Of a stretch of DNA of 64,000 bases, positions 38,961-52,320 are shown in pieces. A program made the translations under genes and the position numbers. Positions within the stretch are counted from its first letter, which is position 1; each line of letters starts with the position of its first letter. The DNA is from Nemophila menziesii (taxonomy: Eukaryota > Streptophyta > Magnoliopsida > Boraginales > Hydrophyllaceae): assembly GCA_029959085.1 (NCBI GenBank), contig JARWIR010000021.1:24081620-24145619 (forward strand). The letters run 5' to 3'. The notes under the pieces are model-generated. The model made no database searches, was not told where the DNA came from, and saw only the letters and a program-made list of their open reading frames with translations.

Positions 38961-39313
38961 GATCTCTAATTAATGGTTCTTATTATATAATAGTTAAAAA
39001 TGTAGGTGAAATTTCACGTCTATGATAATGTTTGATTTAAATGAGAATAGATTTTTGGTCAAAGTCAACAACTAAAGTAAAGATGTTTGTAAATGTTGAA
39101 ACTAAAAAATTGTGTAATCTAAAGGAGAAGTTAGTAAGTTATTTTAATTTAAATGGGAATCGATCCTTAATTTAAGTTTAAAATATCAATTTTTAGTTCC
39201 ATATTCAGGTAAAAAAATTAAGAAATAATGATTTACATGTCTTAAAAACCATTCCTCACTTAATCTACATTTTTTACTAAAAGGTACTAAAAATATTTTA
39301 TACTATAAACATG
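38961..39313. other. AT-rich spacer
   Basis: No gene, RNA or repeat end is recognised. Confidence 0.4.
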
Positions 39314-40688
39314 TGATGTCTCTATATTTGTGATATATTAATGTAGGTTTGAGACATCATTTTAGGTGTATTTGATTAATTAGTTAGGGGGTTTTCCCTT
39401 TTATTAGATAGTTTCTTAATTGATGTCTCTGTTTGATGATAAATTACTTTCGGAGCATATTTGATTCCATTTGTGTGCAATGTGAAACTCGTAAGGTTTA
39501 TGGAATGTATTTAGATGCCAAATCAGTTCTAAGTAGTTAATGAAAGAAGATATAGTATAAATCAGGAGATAAAAGAAAGCAAAGTTGAAAAGCGGTGAAA
39601 TAAATTTGCCAATTTTGTAGCTACATCCACTAAAGTGAAGAAAACTGCAAATCGGCTGCGATTTCGGATGAGCCTTTAAAATGCTAGATAGATATTTTTG
39701 TTGCGGTCGTTTTGATATAAAGTGATCGAAAATCAACCTAATAACGAAGAATATATGACCAAGACAGTGATCAATGTTTATCCTCTCCTATATTTTAGAA
39801 AACGAATTTGAATTGGACTTGCACTCCAATTACTTGCCTTCCACTTCAAGATTTCGACCTAGGGTTAGAAAACAACTATAAATACACCCTCTTATCATTG
39901 TAAATATTTCCTTACTCATTTCTAAGCATTATCTTAGTCCTTGCTCAATTATTAGTCCTTAGTAGCAAGTAGCAACATCAAAAGAAGCAAGTTGACAGTA
40001 TGTATCTTTATTTTAGTTTATTTCTTGTTAGCATAAACTAAATTTCCCAAAACTTGATTTTTGCATATGTATAATCTTTGGATGGATATTCAATTTTCTT
40101 CTATCTAAGTTTGTTGGGAAAAAACCTTTTTAAATCGATTGAGCTTCTTGACCTTTATATTTGTTTTATGTATTTTGATGTATTGACTGTAGTTCTTGAT
40201 AGTGCACGAGTATATACTATCCCATTAATAGCAGTTGGATGATCACCCAGAATGGGTGTCTAATTGTTGAAACACCACATAAACGTCTAGTGTGCGGTAG
40301 TGATCCTGACGGGCTTGCCTAACTACATAAACGTCACTAGATAGTCCACCTGGAAGGGTTTATGAGTAATATAGAATCCTGGCTACTTACTTTAAGAGCT
40401 TTAATAGCCCTTATAACTAATAGAAGTAAGAAAGGATAAGTGCATACAAGCAAACACGCGCTATATGCATCTTGTTCTTACATCTTTTATTTATTTGCAT
40501 TAGTTTTAGTTAATTAGTATTTCATCCACAATTATTCATATTTACTTTTATTGTCACTTCCACGAACTAATTCTTACTACGCTTCCTTCTAATTCATATG
40601 TTATAACACACTAAGTCCCTGAGAATGAATCTTACGTATCATTAAAACTTGCATATATCATTATTTTATCACACCCTACCAGTCACCA
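39314..40688 (+). mobile_element. Solo LTR, family A (1375 bp)
   Basis: It starts TGATGTCTC with GAGACATCA about 40 bp in, has CTATAAATACACCC near 39878, and ends CACACCCTACCAGTCACCA. The flanks ACATG (39309-39313) and ACATA (40689-40693) match at four of five bases, so it is older than the two solo LTRs with perfect flanks. No internal domains. Confidence 0.85.
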
Positions 40689-40693
40689 ACATA

Positions 40694-41177
40694 TTTTCCC
40701 CTTTTTCTATTATACCTTTTAAATATTTTTTATTTACTATATATGTTAAATAAATACCCCACAAAATTAATAACCCTAGTTTCTATTTCAGCAACATTCT
40801 CCTCTCTTTCTCCTTTTTCCTCTCCTCTCATTCATGGCTCTCTCTTTTCCTTTTCATCTACTCTATTTTTGAGTTATTCCAGTTCTTACGCCGTCACCGT
40901 TCTTAAGCTCTTCCAACTCTTCACCACTTGTCGTTCGAAGCAATGGTCGGAGTTCGTAGGGTGCGAAACATCCATAGCCAGAGTTCGTTCGAGTGATGTG
41001 AATCTCGAATCTGGAGTAAAAATCGTTCATTCGAGTTCGCGCAGCTGAGAAGAACTATGTTTGAGTTCAGGCTTGACGCTCACCAGAGGAAGAAGTCTAT
41101 CGTCTGACCTTCACTACCATCTCCAGCTTGAAGCCCGTTGTTTGAAGCACAACCAACGCCGGATTCGCGACCCAATT
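40694..41177. other. Unassigned stretch, less AT-rich than its surroundings
   Basis: A Ser-rich frame (40743-41048, 101 residues) follows TAACCCTAG-like leader sequence and resembles the start of a captured gene, but I recognise no domain and do not call it coding. Confidence 0.3.
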
Positions 41178-41350
41178 AGAGAAAATGCACATTTAAATTA
41201 AAATTAAGAAAGTCCATGTCCAAAAATTGACATGTTATTATTTTTTTCCAATTAGATTATAGAGTTTCCCATTTAAATCAAAAATCCATTAGCAAATTAC
41301 TTTCTTTTCCTTATTATATATATAATAAAAACCACTACAACATCCTTTAT
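41178..41350 (+). repeat. Direct paralogue of the CUL1 upstream flank, without MITEs
   Basis: GAGAAAATGCACATTTAAAT to AACCACTACAACATCC matches 37640-38680 once the two MITEs there are removed, giving an empty site for both. Confidence 0.75.
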
Positions 41351-41379
41351 GTGTTCGTTATAAATCAAAATAACTTACT

Positions 41380-41495
41380 AACCATCCCACCACCATCCCT
41401 CCCACTCCACCTCGCACCACCATTTCCCCTACCACCACCCCTACCCCCACCCCCACCCACCCCTACTACCACCACCATCACCACCCCCATCTTTT
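41380..41495 (+). repeat. CCA/CCCC-rich microsatellite
   Basis: Imperfect CCACCACC and CCCCCACCCC runs; the plus-strand counterpart of the GGT arrays elsewhere. Its CACGCG signature is absent. Confidence 0.7.
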
Positions 41496-42181
41496 ATGTA
41501 TGTTTTATAATTCCAATTATTTCTCTTATATGATAATTCCTACATTTACAAGGTTGGAATGCACATATAATTTAGGGCAGGAACTAGAGCTAAACGTGTT
41601 CAGGTAAAACTACCCCTAAACAATCACACTCGACCGAGTAAAGTAAAAATTAAATAATATTTGAAGTTCCTTTTATTGTGGTTGAATAGTTTATCCCTGG
41701 AGGTAAAAATAACACTGTTATTATGTCTGCCGCAAGTGTAGATGCTACTCTGATTCTACTCTAAATGCTAAAATTACTTCTTCGTTTTTGTTTTTTGTTT
41801 TTGGAGATTTCTCATGTATTAATAATTGGGCCTCATATCTTACCTCCACTTTATTGACCTTTTAATTCAGATATGGTTCACCCATTGAAAAAAAGTAATC
41901 ACAACAAAATATAGAATTTTTTTCATATTGTATGAAAAAAGTTCTAGGTCAAAACATAAGTACTCATATATTAATTTTGAAAATATATAGATGAAACTTT
42001 GAAGGATTATTGGAAATGAAAGTGGAGCATTCATTTAAGATTAAAGCTCAAGAGTGTGACCCATATTATTCTGAGTAACTCCAGGTTACAAGTTATTAAC
42101 TGCATAATAAAGTTGTTGAGACACACCACCACAACTTCCATAATAAGTAAACTTGCATGAATCAACCAAAGATGTAAATTA
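41496..42181. other. Intergenic, nothing recognised
   Basis: AT-rich with no supported feature. Confidence 0.4.
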
Positions 42182-42435
42182 CTCCCTCTATCCACTTATG
42201 TTTGTCCTTTTTTCTAAAAAGAAGTGTCCAACATTATTTGTCCTTTTACATTATCAAAGATATTTTTTCCCCAATGTTTCCGATATCACCCCAAACTAAT
42301 TAGTTAAAACAATGGTGAAATAAATGACCTTATACTTAATGAATAAGGGTAATATAGTAAAGAGAGTATGTAATTAATGTATTTTTTAAGATTTGTGCCA
42401 CAAAAAGTAGGACAAACATAAGTGGACAGATGGAG
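42182..42435. mobile_element. Stowaway-like MITE (254 bp)
   Basis: Left end CTCCCTCTATCCACTTATG, right end ACATAAGTGGACAGATGGAG, inverted to each other over about 26 bp, with TA duplications at 42180-42181 and 42436-42437. These are the marks of Tc1/mariner-derived Stowaway MITEs. Confidence 0.92.
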
Positions 42436-42437
42436 TA

Positions 42438-44725
42438 TGTAAAAACTATATACTTCAAAGTGAATATAGACATACCATTTATCAAGATAAGTTATACTTC
42501 CCAATGGGAGTAAAATCACAGATGTCTCACTACAAAAAACTTCATTTGCCTACAAATTTTTTTATCATGAGGTGATCAAGATAAACAACTGTCAGTAACT
42601 GTTCCTCAACCTGCACATTATCTCATGATCAACCTTAACCTAATTAGTATACCTGGAATCCCCAAGCGATAGCAAGTTCAATCATACCGTTCTAAGTAAT
42701 TCCTAGTGTAAATTAATAATGTTCTTATGCTTCAATAATAAATTTTGATCATGGTAACATATATATATATACACACACAAACACATTACGTGTGAATGGG
42801 TTAAGAAGATTAAATGAGTAGTACACCCTACCAGATTTCCTCTGATAGCAGATTGGATGGTGATTACTATTGACTCATCTGGGTGTACATCATATTTTTC
42901 TCGTTTGGTTAAGATAAGTTTGAATTAATTGGGATAGGGTGTTTCAAACATTGGCAAAATATTGGTATTGAGATAGGGTGTTTCAGTCGTAGCATCAAAA
43001 TTTTCAATATTTTTAGCAGCAACTCATCTTACCATAGGCATATCATCTTGACACAATTGGATATAGATAGTTCGCATATATTTTTAATGCATCTAGGACA
43101 TTAGTGTAAGCAATGTAAACAATCCACACGATGAGACTCGATCTGGAAATGCAGGAAGGTATGAAACATATAACACTACTTATCTCTACATCTTGATCAA
43201 GAATTAAAGATAGAATAATGTGTTGGTCATTAAATTACCTGACTAGAAGATAAAATACGAACATTATCATTCATGAGGTGTCCATAGAGAGGAAAGTAGA
43301 ATACCTTTGGGATTCTTGATTTAGATGAAGAGGTTGTTGTTTCATCACTCTGAGACTTGAATCCTATATCCATAAAAGATATCATGACAGTTTTCGAGAT
43401 GTTCTAATATACTTAGAATTTATTCTCTTTTACATGCTTGTTATACATCCCGATGATGCTTAACTCATGTTTAACCAGGGGCCAACTAAGAAAGAGAACA
43501 CAATCATTCAACATTTTACTAGTTACTTATATGCTGGCTTGTATATTTACCCTAAAACGAATTCATATACAGATTTGCGAGCTATGAAGGGATCGGATTT
43601 GCTAGTTGGTCATGTGTAATTTTTGGATCCTCCTAACGGATTATGAAGAACACTTAGGAAAGATAGAAACTAGTACACACCTAAAATAGTTTGATTCTCC
43701 AACATCAGATCAAGGCTTTATGTTAGAATTTTAGCCTCGATTGTATAAAACACGTACATATCAGTTTGGGATTAATTAAAATTAATATTCTCTTGCGTAT
43801 ATCATTATTTAAATTTAGTTAGTTAATTAAATTTGGATTATCCCCAATGAATAAAACCCCGTTCGTCACCGATTCAAATTTTGATAATTTTAGTTTAAAA
43901 TTTCTATGTGAAAAAGCACCATATCTTTTTTTATATTGGATAAAATCCATGCTCAAAATTACATAAAATGATAAATATAATTACACGACACCATCATATT
44001 TTTATCATTTTTGAATAAGGATGGAAATATGGTTACAATTTAAAGTCGAAACCGATGGGAAACTGAATCGATTAAATAGCCATGGTCGAAACCATGAGGT
44101 TATGGGTTTATATAGTGTAATAGATGATTAGAATGATTAAGTTGTGCTTTAAGATATAAATAAAACTAAATAATCGGGACCCTTTAGTATCATATTTCAT
44201 AAATATCTAGGTAAACGAGAAAATTCAAAACCTAAAACCAAATACTACATTTGACTAAGTTACAAATACTCAATTAAATAAAAAATCAACCTAACTTTTT
44301 ATTTATATATATATTGGATATTTTTATTGTATGTGTGATCTTAAATTAGGAATTCATAATAGAGATATTAGCCAATTAAATCCAAAAACTCAATAATTCA
44401 CCTTATAGAGTCCACCATTTTTTTCCTTCCCTAAAGGTACAAATTTTTAAGCTTATACCATCCATACCCCTGCATTGAACGATTCTATTAGATTCTGGCC
44501 ATATTTATCTTTAGGTAACGAAGTCTTTTTTTATCGCATATCTAATAATATCCCTTAATCATAGCAATTTAATATGGAAACTTTGTTACACTCTATCATG
44601 ATCAAAGATATTCACTCCATCAGCTACAACCTCAAGTCGTCTTTCTCTCTGCAACTCACACAGAAGCAAATCGTTCTAAGGTATGAATCTACTCGGATGA
44701 AGTATGTATGTTAATCGTTCAACAT
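42438..44725. other. Intergenic, nothing recognised
   Basis: AT-rich. It holds a TA/CA microsatellite (about 42756-42786) and, near 44010-44100, a GGATGGAAATATGG stretch that may be the eroded end of a hAT-type MITE. No gene is supported. Confidence 0.4.
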
Positions 44726-44945
44726 AGACGAGAAATATTCCAGCACTGACCACACTCCTAACCCAGCACGAGGCTTATGGTGACATGGTTGTAAACCCAC
44801 CAGCGTACAAAGTGCAACCCGGCAGACCTAAGAAGAAACCGTTTCCATCAGAATGCGAGCGTGCAGATTCTTCCCAACGCAGAGTGTGTAGCAACTGCCA
44901 CGCACACGGTTACCACAACCGTTCAACTTACCCAAAACCCCGTTA
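44726..44945 (+). pseudogene. Mutator-like transposase C-terminal fragment with a broken zinc knuckle
   Basis: The frame gives LTQHEAYGDMVVNPPAYK, QPGRPKKKPFPSE and CSNCHAHGYHNRSTYPK, ending at a stop at 44943-44945. A P-P-x-x-K-x-x-P-G-R-P-K-K-x linker followed by a C-x2-C-x4-H-x4-C knuckle is the usual C-terminus of plant MuDR-type transposases. Here the last Cys is Tyr. The catalytic core is absent. Confidence 0.75.
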
Positions 44946-45610
44946 ATTTCATTTTCTAAATGATTTCCTTTCGTATTTGTTCTTATGTAATAAGTGAATG
45001 CTAGTGCATCACATAACACAATTTGATGTGGGTTTGCATTTCTCAATAAAAGTTTGTTTTAGTTTCTAAAGATCATATATATATGCCTTGTAATTTGTTT
45101 TACTATTTATTTTTACACACACCAACATTTTGAAATTTCACACAATCATAATTACACGCATAACCCATCTACTTTTACTTAGTTTTTTTAGGCCGACGAA
45201 TAACCCACTATTTTTGTCATACACACCACCCATTTTTCATACATAACCCACCACTATTTCATATTCACCTCAAATCGATATCAATGTATGAATCTTTTAA
45301 TCCAAAACCACACTTTATGTCATACAGACATGTAACCTGTCCAAATCCCCTACTGACCCACTATTATAATATTATTACTCTGAAACACCACTGCAAGCTG
45401 AATAGCTTAGACAAACACACACCATCACACTAGTCAATGAACCCACTTCTTTTGCTCACATACACCACCATGTATGAAAGTTATTTATTGTATTATTTTG
45501 TAGGTTTGCAGAGGTGGGGTGTTTCTTTGGTAGGATTTGATTGTTTTGGATAAAAGAAGACAATGGATTGTTAATGGATTTTCTGATTTTTTGTTTTGGT
45601 TCTTTGTTAT
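44946..45610. other. Intergenic, nothing recognised
   Basis: Several CACACACC and ACCCAC runs, otherwise plain AT-rich DNA. Confidence 0.4.
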
Positions 45611-45820
45611 TTTATTTAATATTATTTGACTTGTTGCATGGAATAAGGGCATTTGGTTATGGTAAGATAGATTGTTAATTGATTTTTGAATATTTGATTT
45701 ACTTTTTTGTTTTTTTATTTAATATTATTTGACTTGTTGCATGGAATTAAAGAATTTGGTTATGGTAACTCAACAAACCTTAATTGGTGTACAAAGGTAA
45801 TCCAAACTTTTTAGGTGAGT
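45611..45820 (+). repeat. Two diverged tandem units of about 103 bp
   Basis: AATATTATTTGACTTGTTGC occurs at 45618 and 45721, with similar flanks on both sides. Confidence 0.65.
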
Positions 45821-46734
45821 TGGACCTGATGGGCAACTGACTAAAGTCCATGGACTCTATTAGCAAATCACCCTTCATATCAATATCTATATAATAAAGC
45901 AGAATGAAAACTAACTCTCCCTATTTATTCTCAAACTTCCCCGTTAGTCTCATAATCCCCCCATTTAACTCATAATCCCCCCATTCATCTCATAATTCCC
46001 TTATTATTCTCTTTTATTTTCATTTATTATATACTACGCATGAAAATATTAAATAATATAAAATCCATTAAACCTTTATATAAATAAAATTACAAGTATT
46101 CAAAATAACTTTCATATAAATAAAATTTATTCCTTTTTATTAAAATTTACAAAGTATTAAAAAATTTAAGATTTTTTTCAAAATTTATTATAAGAAAAGT
46201 TCAACTAGATATAATATAAAATTAAAAAAAAAATCACTTTACATTACAATATTTAAATAATTTTTTATTTCTTTTATTTTTTTTTTGTCAAAACATGTAT
46301 AATTTTGAAAGAAATCATTTCAACTTTATAAAAATAAACTTTTCAAGACAAGAAATATATTGATTCATCCAATAAAAAATTATAGAATATTAGAAAGTCA
46401 AGATGGAATTCATAGGATATATTTAATATATATATATATATATATCATATAAAAATTTAAAATTAATAAACACTTAAAAGATAATTAATAATTCAAATAA
46501 TCTGATAATTGACCATTAACATTCATTATTCATTATATCTCTATATCTATATAATAAAGTACTTTTTTAAACGGGTTGGACCTTCTACAAAAAAGACGAG
46601 CATGATCGTCTTTGGTCCCTTAATTAATTTTTTCACATTAATTGCATTAATTTTTTTTCTAATAAAAATTTAATTGTCCCTTATCCCACTCCATTAGACA
46701 TCTAAAAGTTTTGTATTTGATCCACGCTGACCGC

Positions 46735-47935
46735 AAACCTCTAACCTTAACCTAAATTCTTAACCGTAACCTAAAACTTAACTTTAACCTTAACCTCAAC
46801 CTCAACCTCAACCTCAACCTCAACCTTTGAATTTAAATTAACATCGACCTCTAACTTAAATTTAACCTTAACTTTAACCTTAACCTAAAACTCAACCTCA
46901 ACCTCAACCTTAAATTAAACTTAACATCAACCTCTAACTTAAATTTAACCTTAACATTAACCTTAAACTTGACCTAAACCTTCTCCTTAACCCTAGCCCT
47001 GGCCCTGTCCCTGGCCCTAGCCCTCGACCTAGCCTTAGCCTTAGTCTTAGTCTTAGCCTTAGCCTTGGCCTTACCCTTAGCCTTAGCCTTAGCCTTAGTC
47101 TTAGCCGTAGCCTTAGCCTTAGCCTTAGTCTTAGTCGTAGCCTTAGCCTAATACTTAGCCTTAGTCTTAGCCTTAACCTTAGCCTTAGCTTTAGCCTTAG
47201 CATTAAACTTATCCCTAGCCTTAGTTGTAGCCTTAGTCTTAGCCTTAGCCTTAACCATAACCAAAAACTTAACATTAACCTTAAACTTAACCCTTAACCC
47301 CTTAACCTTAACCCCAACCTCAACTTTTTAAATAATAACCTTAACCCTAACCTAACATTAACCTTAACCTTAACCTTAAACTTAAGCTTAAACTTAATTT
47401 TAAACTTAAACTTAAACATAAACTTCAACTTACACTTAAATTTAAACTTAAACATAAACTTAAATTTAACCTTATTGTTAACGTTAAACTTACCCTCACC
47501 CTTACCCTTAACCTTAACAATAATATTTACCTCAACTTTAACCTTAAACTTAACCATAACCTTATATATTACACCTTAAACCTAAACCTTAAACTTTAAG
47601 CCATAAACCTAATCTTCATCTTCACCTTCACCTTAACCTCAACCTTAACTTTAAACTTAAAGCTTAAAAATTTACATTAAAATTAACCTTAACCTTAAAT
47701 CTTAAACCTTGAACCTTGAACCTCAAACCTTAACCTTTACCTTAACCTTAAACCTTAAACCTTAAATTTAACTTTCACCTTCACCATCATCTTTACTTTT
47801 TTAACCTTCATCTTAACCTTAAAGTTAAAACTTAACTTTAACCTTAATTATAAAATTAATCTTAACTTGAACCATAAACCTTAAAGTTTAAACCTTAAAC
47901 CTTAACCTTAATACTTAAACCCCCCTTATTCTTCT
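46735..47935 (+). repeat. Hexamer array (CCTTAA/CCTTAG variants) in Helitron 1, first block
   Basis: About 1.2 kb of six-base periodic sequence. CCTTAA and CCTCAA dominate at 46735-46980, CCTTAG at 47030-47260, and CTTAAA variants at 47370-47460. Because the period is six, every frame reads as a dipeptide repeat; minus-strand frames give (Leu-Arg)n and (Lys-Val)n. These are not genes. Confidence 0.9.
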
Positions 47936-47962
47936 CATAATTAATTAATATAAAATAAAAAC

Positions 47963-47994
<32 letters not shown>

Positions 47995-48574
47995 TTACGT
48001 TTTACCTCAAATTTATTTCCTTCGATCTCAGATTTTATAGTATTCAAAAAATAGTGTCGTTTTAATAATAAATATATCTAAATATAAACTCATATATGTA
48101 GCAAACATACGGATAAATTAAACTGAAAGATGATTACTCATGAAAGACACGTTTAAGCATTCTATTTTAATAAAGTATGTGTCATTCTATACTCAACGTA
48201 GCTATATATGTTATATCATATCTATCATGTATAAATTAGAAAAACAATATTTGCTATTAAAAGATCAAGTTTTGCATTTTATATTTGAATCATAAAAAAA
48301 ATTAATACTTATTTAATTTTTAAATTTACCTTAACCAAAATAAGATATCTATATAAAATAGGATACACCTAATTTTTAAATTTTTATCAATATTAAAATA
48401 TGACCAAATGAGCATCACAACTTAATTGCATATTTTCTTATTTATTTTTATTACAATATCGTTTATATTATATGAACTAATCAAACATTTTTTTAAATTA
48501 ATATTATATATCGGAATACTAATTTACCTTAAATTTATAATATAAAACCATTCTTTACAAAACTTCCCAAATTT

Positions 48575-49060
48575 CTCAGCCTTAAAATTAACCTTAACCT
48601 TAACCTTAACCTTAACCTTACCTTACCCTTGACCAAAAGCTTGATTTTAACCCTTAACCCATAAACTTAAACCTTAACCTTAATATTAACCTTAACTCTT
48701 ACCTTAACCTCAACCTCAACCTTAAACTTAACCTTAACCTTAACTTGAAATTTAATCATAGTATCCTTAGTCGTAGCCTTAGCCAAAGTCTTAACCTTAA
48801 ACTTGACATTAACCTTATCCTTAACCTTAAAATTAAAATAACCTTTACTTTAACTTTAACCTTAACATTAACATTAACCTTAATTCTTTACCCCTTAACT
48901 TAACCTTAACCCCTTAACTATTAACCTTAACCTTATCATTAACCTTAACCTAATATTAAACTTAACCTTAACCTTAACTTTAATCTTAACCTTAATCTTA
49001 ACCTTGACCTTAACCTTAACTTTAACTTAACCTTAAACCTAACCTTAACCTTAATTTGTC
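48575..49060 (+). repeat. Hexamer array in Helitron 1, second block
   Basis: ACCTTAACCTTAACC and variants, ending about 20 bases before the terminal hairpin. Confidence 0.9.
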
Positions 49061-49924
49061 TCAAATTTTATGTTTTGAAGTGCCTTAAGGCACGGGCTAT
49101 ACCTAGTCTATATAATAAAGCAGAATGAAACTCAACTCTTTATATTTATTCTCAAACTTTCTCATTCATCTCATAATTTCCCCATTTATCTCATAATTCC
49201 CCTATTCTTCTCGTTCTTTCATTTATTATATCCACATACGCATGAAAATATTAAATAATATGAAATCCATTTAAATTTCATATAAATAAATTATAAGTAT
49301 TCAAATTAACTTTCATATAAATAAAATTTATTCATTTTTATTAAAATTTACAAAGTACTAAAAAATTTAAGAATTTCTTCAAAATTTATTATAAGAAAAG
49401 TTCAACTAGATATAATATAAAATTAAAAAAAAATCACTTTACATTACAATATTTAAATAATTTTTTATTTCTTTTATATACTTTGTCAAAACATGTATAA
49501 TTTTGAAAGAAATCATTTCAACTTTATAAAAATAATCTTTTCAAGACAAGAAAAATATTGATTCATCCAATAAAAATTATAGAATATTAGAAAGTCAAGA
49601 TGGAATTCATAAGATAATAAATATATATGTGTCTATCATATAAAAATTTAAAATTAATAAACACTTAAAGGATAATTAATAATTAAAATAATCTAATAAT
49701 TTACCATTAACATTCATTATTCATTATATCTCTACATCTATATAATAAAGTACTTTTTTAAACGGGTTGGACCCTCTACAAAAAAGACGAGCATGATCGT
49801 CTTTGGTCCCTTAATTAATTTCTTCACATTAATTGCATTAATTTTTTTTCTAATAAAAACTTAATTGTCCCTTATCCCACTCCATTAGACATCTAAAAGT
49901 TCCGTATTTGATCCACGCTGACCG

Positions 49925-51145
49925 CAAACCTCTAACCTTAACCTAAATTCTTAACCGTAACCTAAACCTTAAATTTAACCTTAACCTCAAAGTCAACCTC
50001 AACTCAACCTCAACCTTTGAATTAAACTTAACATCAACCTCTAACTTAACTTTAACCTTAACTTTAACCTTAACCTAAAACTCAACCTCAACCTCAACCT
50101 TGAATTAAACTTAACATCAACCTCTAACAAAAATTCAACATTAACATTAACCTTAAACTTGACCTTAACCTTCTCCTTAACCCTAGCCCTGGCCCTATCC
50201 TTGGCCCTAGCCCTCGACCTAGCCTTAGCCTTAGCGTTAGCCTTAGTCTTAGTCTTAGCCTTAGCCTTGTCCTTACCCTTAGCCTTAGCCTTAGTCTTAG
50301 CCGTAGCCTTAGCCTTAGTCTTAGTCGTAGCCTTAGCCTTAGCCTTAACCTTAGCCTTAGCATTAAACTTACCCCTAGCCTTAGACGTAGCCTTAGTCTT
50401 AGCCTTAGCCTTAACCATAACCATAAACTTAACATTAACCTTAAACTTAACCCTTAACCCCTTAACCGCTTAACCCCTTAACCTTAACCTTAACCTTAAC
50501 CCCAACCTCAACTTTTTAAATAATAACCTTAACCCTAACCTAACATTAACCTTAACCTTAACCTTAAACTTAAACTTAAACTTAAAGTTAAACTTAAACT
50601 TAAACTTAAACATAAACTTCAACTTACACTTAAATTTAAACTTAAACATAAACTTAAACTTAAACTTAACCTTATTGTTAACGTTAACCTTACCCTCACC
50701 CTTACACTCACCCTTACCCTTAACCTTAACAATAATATTAATCTCAACTTTAACCTTAAACTTAACCATAATCTTAGATATTACACCTTAAACCTAAACC
50801 TTAAACTTTAAACCATAAACCTAATCTTCATCTTCACCTTCACCTTCACCTTAACCTCAACCTTAACTTTAAACTTAAAACTTAAAAATTTACATTAAAA
50901 TTAACCTTAACCTTAAACCTTAAACCTTGAACCTCAAACCTTAACCTTTACCTTAACCTCAAACCTTAAACCTTAAATTTGACTTTCACCTTCACCTCCA
51001 TCTTTACTTTTTTAACCTTTATCTTAACCTTAAAGTTAAAACTTAACTTTAACCTTAATTATAAAATTAATCTTAACTTGAACCATGAACCTTAAAGCTT
51101 AAACCTTAAACCTTAAACCTTAACCTTAATACTAAAAAACCCCTT
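49925..51145 (+). repeat. Hexamer array in Helitron 2, first block
   Basis: Same sub-blocks as 46735-47935: CCTTAA/CCTCAA, then CCTTAG (50218-50420), then CTTAAA-type. Long stop-free frames on both strands are by-products of the six-base period. Confidence 0.9.
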
Positions 51146-51799
51146 ATTCTTCTCATAATTTCCATATTCTTCTCATAATTAATTAATATAAAATAAAAAC
51201 ATATATATACTTACGTTTTACCTCATATTTTACTAAAGTAAGCAACAAATTTATTTCCTTCAATCTCGGATTTTATAGTATTCAAAAAATAGTGGCGTCT
51301 TAATAATAAATATATCTAAATATAAACTCATATATGTAGCAAACATACGGATAAATTAAATTGAAAGATGATTACTCATGAAAGACACGTTTAAGCATTC
51401 TATTTTTAATAAAGTATGTGTCATTCTATACTCAACGTAGATATATATGTTATATGATATCTATCATGTATAAATTAGAAAAACAATTTTTGCTATTAAA
51501 AGACCAAGTTTTGCATTTTATATTTGAATCATAAAAAAAATTAATACTTATTTAATTTTCAAATTTACCTTAACCAAAATAAGATATTTATATAAAATAG
51601 GATACACTTAACTTTTAAATTTTTATCAATATTAGAATATGACCAAATGAGCATCACAACTTAATTGCATATTTTCTTATTTATTTTTATTACAAGATCA
51701 TTTATATTATATGAACTAATCAAATATTTTTTTAACATTAATATTATATATCGGAATACTAACGTTTACCTTAAATTTATAATATAAAACCATTCCTTA

Positions 51800-52320
51800 C
51801 AAAACTTCCCAAATTTCTCAACCTTAAAATTAACCTTATCCTTAACCTTAATCTTAACCTTACCTTACCCTTGACCAAAAGCTTGATTTTAACCCTTAAC
51901 CCATAAACTTAAACCTTAACCTTAATATTAACCTAAACTCTTACCTTAACTTCAACCTCAACCTTAAACTTAACCTTAACCGTAACTTGAAATTTAACCA
52001 TAGCCTTAGCCTTCACTGTATCCTTAGTCGTAGCCTTAGCCAAAGCCTTAACCTTAACCTTATCCTTAACCTTAAAATTAAAATAACCTTTACTTTAACT
52101 TTAACCTTAACATTAACATTAACCTTAATTATAACCTTACCCCTTAACTTAACCTTAACCCCTTAACTATTAACCTTAACCATATCCTTAACCTTATCAT
52201 TAACCTTAACCTAACATTAAACTTAACCTTAACTTTAATCTTAACCTTAATCTTAACCTTAACCTTGACATTAACCTTAACTTAAACTTAACCTTAAACC
52301 TAACCTTAACCTTAATTTGT
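51800..52320 (+). repeat. Hexamer array in Helitron 2, second block
   Basis: CCTTAACCTTAA-type repeats up to about 20 bases before the terminal hairpin. Confidence 0.9.

Larger units (their letters stand above)
45886..49106 (+). mobile_element. Non-autonomous Helitron 1 (3221 bp)
   Basis: It starts TCTATATAATAAAGCAGAAT after an A and ends with the perfect 14-bp palindrome GTGCCTTAAGGCAC (49080-49093), then 12 bases up to CTAG at 49103-49106, followed by T. A TC start, a CTRR end, a hairpin about a dozen bases before the end and insertion between A and T are the accepted Helitron marks. No RepHel protein is present. Inside lie an AT-rich 5' part (about 660 bp), a second TCTATATAATAAAG at 46546, and two hexamer blocks. 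Confidence 0.93.

Noticed and set aside
40743..41048. 101-residue Ser-rich frame after a leader-like TAACCCTAG
   Set aside because: No recognisable domain, low complexity and no splice-supported continuation; too weak to call a gene.
46934..47557. Long minus-strand frames rich in Leu-Arg and Lys-Val dipeptides (also 50041-50769 and 50159-50473)
   Set aside because: They follow from the six-base periodicity of the CCTTAA-type arrays, occur in several frames and on both strands, and have no gene context.
46735..49060. Interstitial telomere or chromosome-fusion site
   Set aside because: The unit is six bases (CCTTAA variants), not the usual plant seven-base CCCTAAA, and both arrays lie inside defined Helitron ends.
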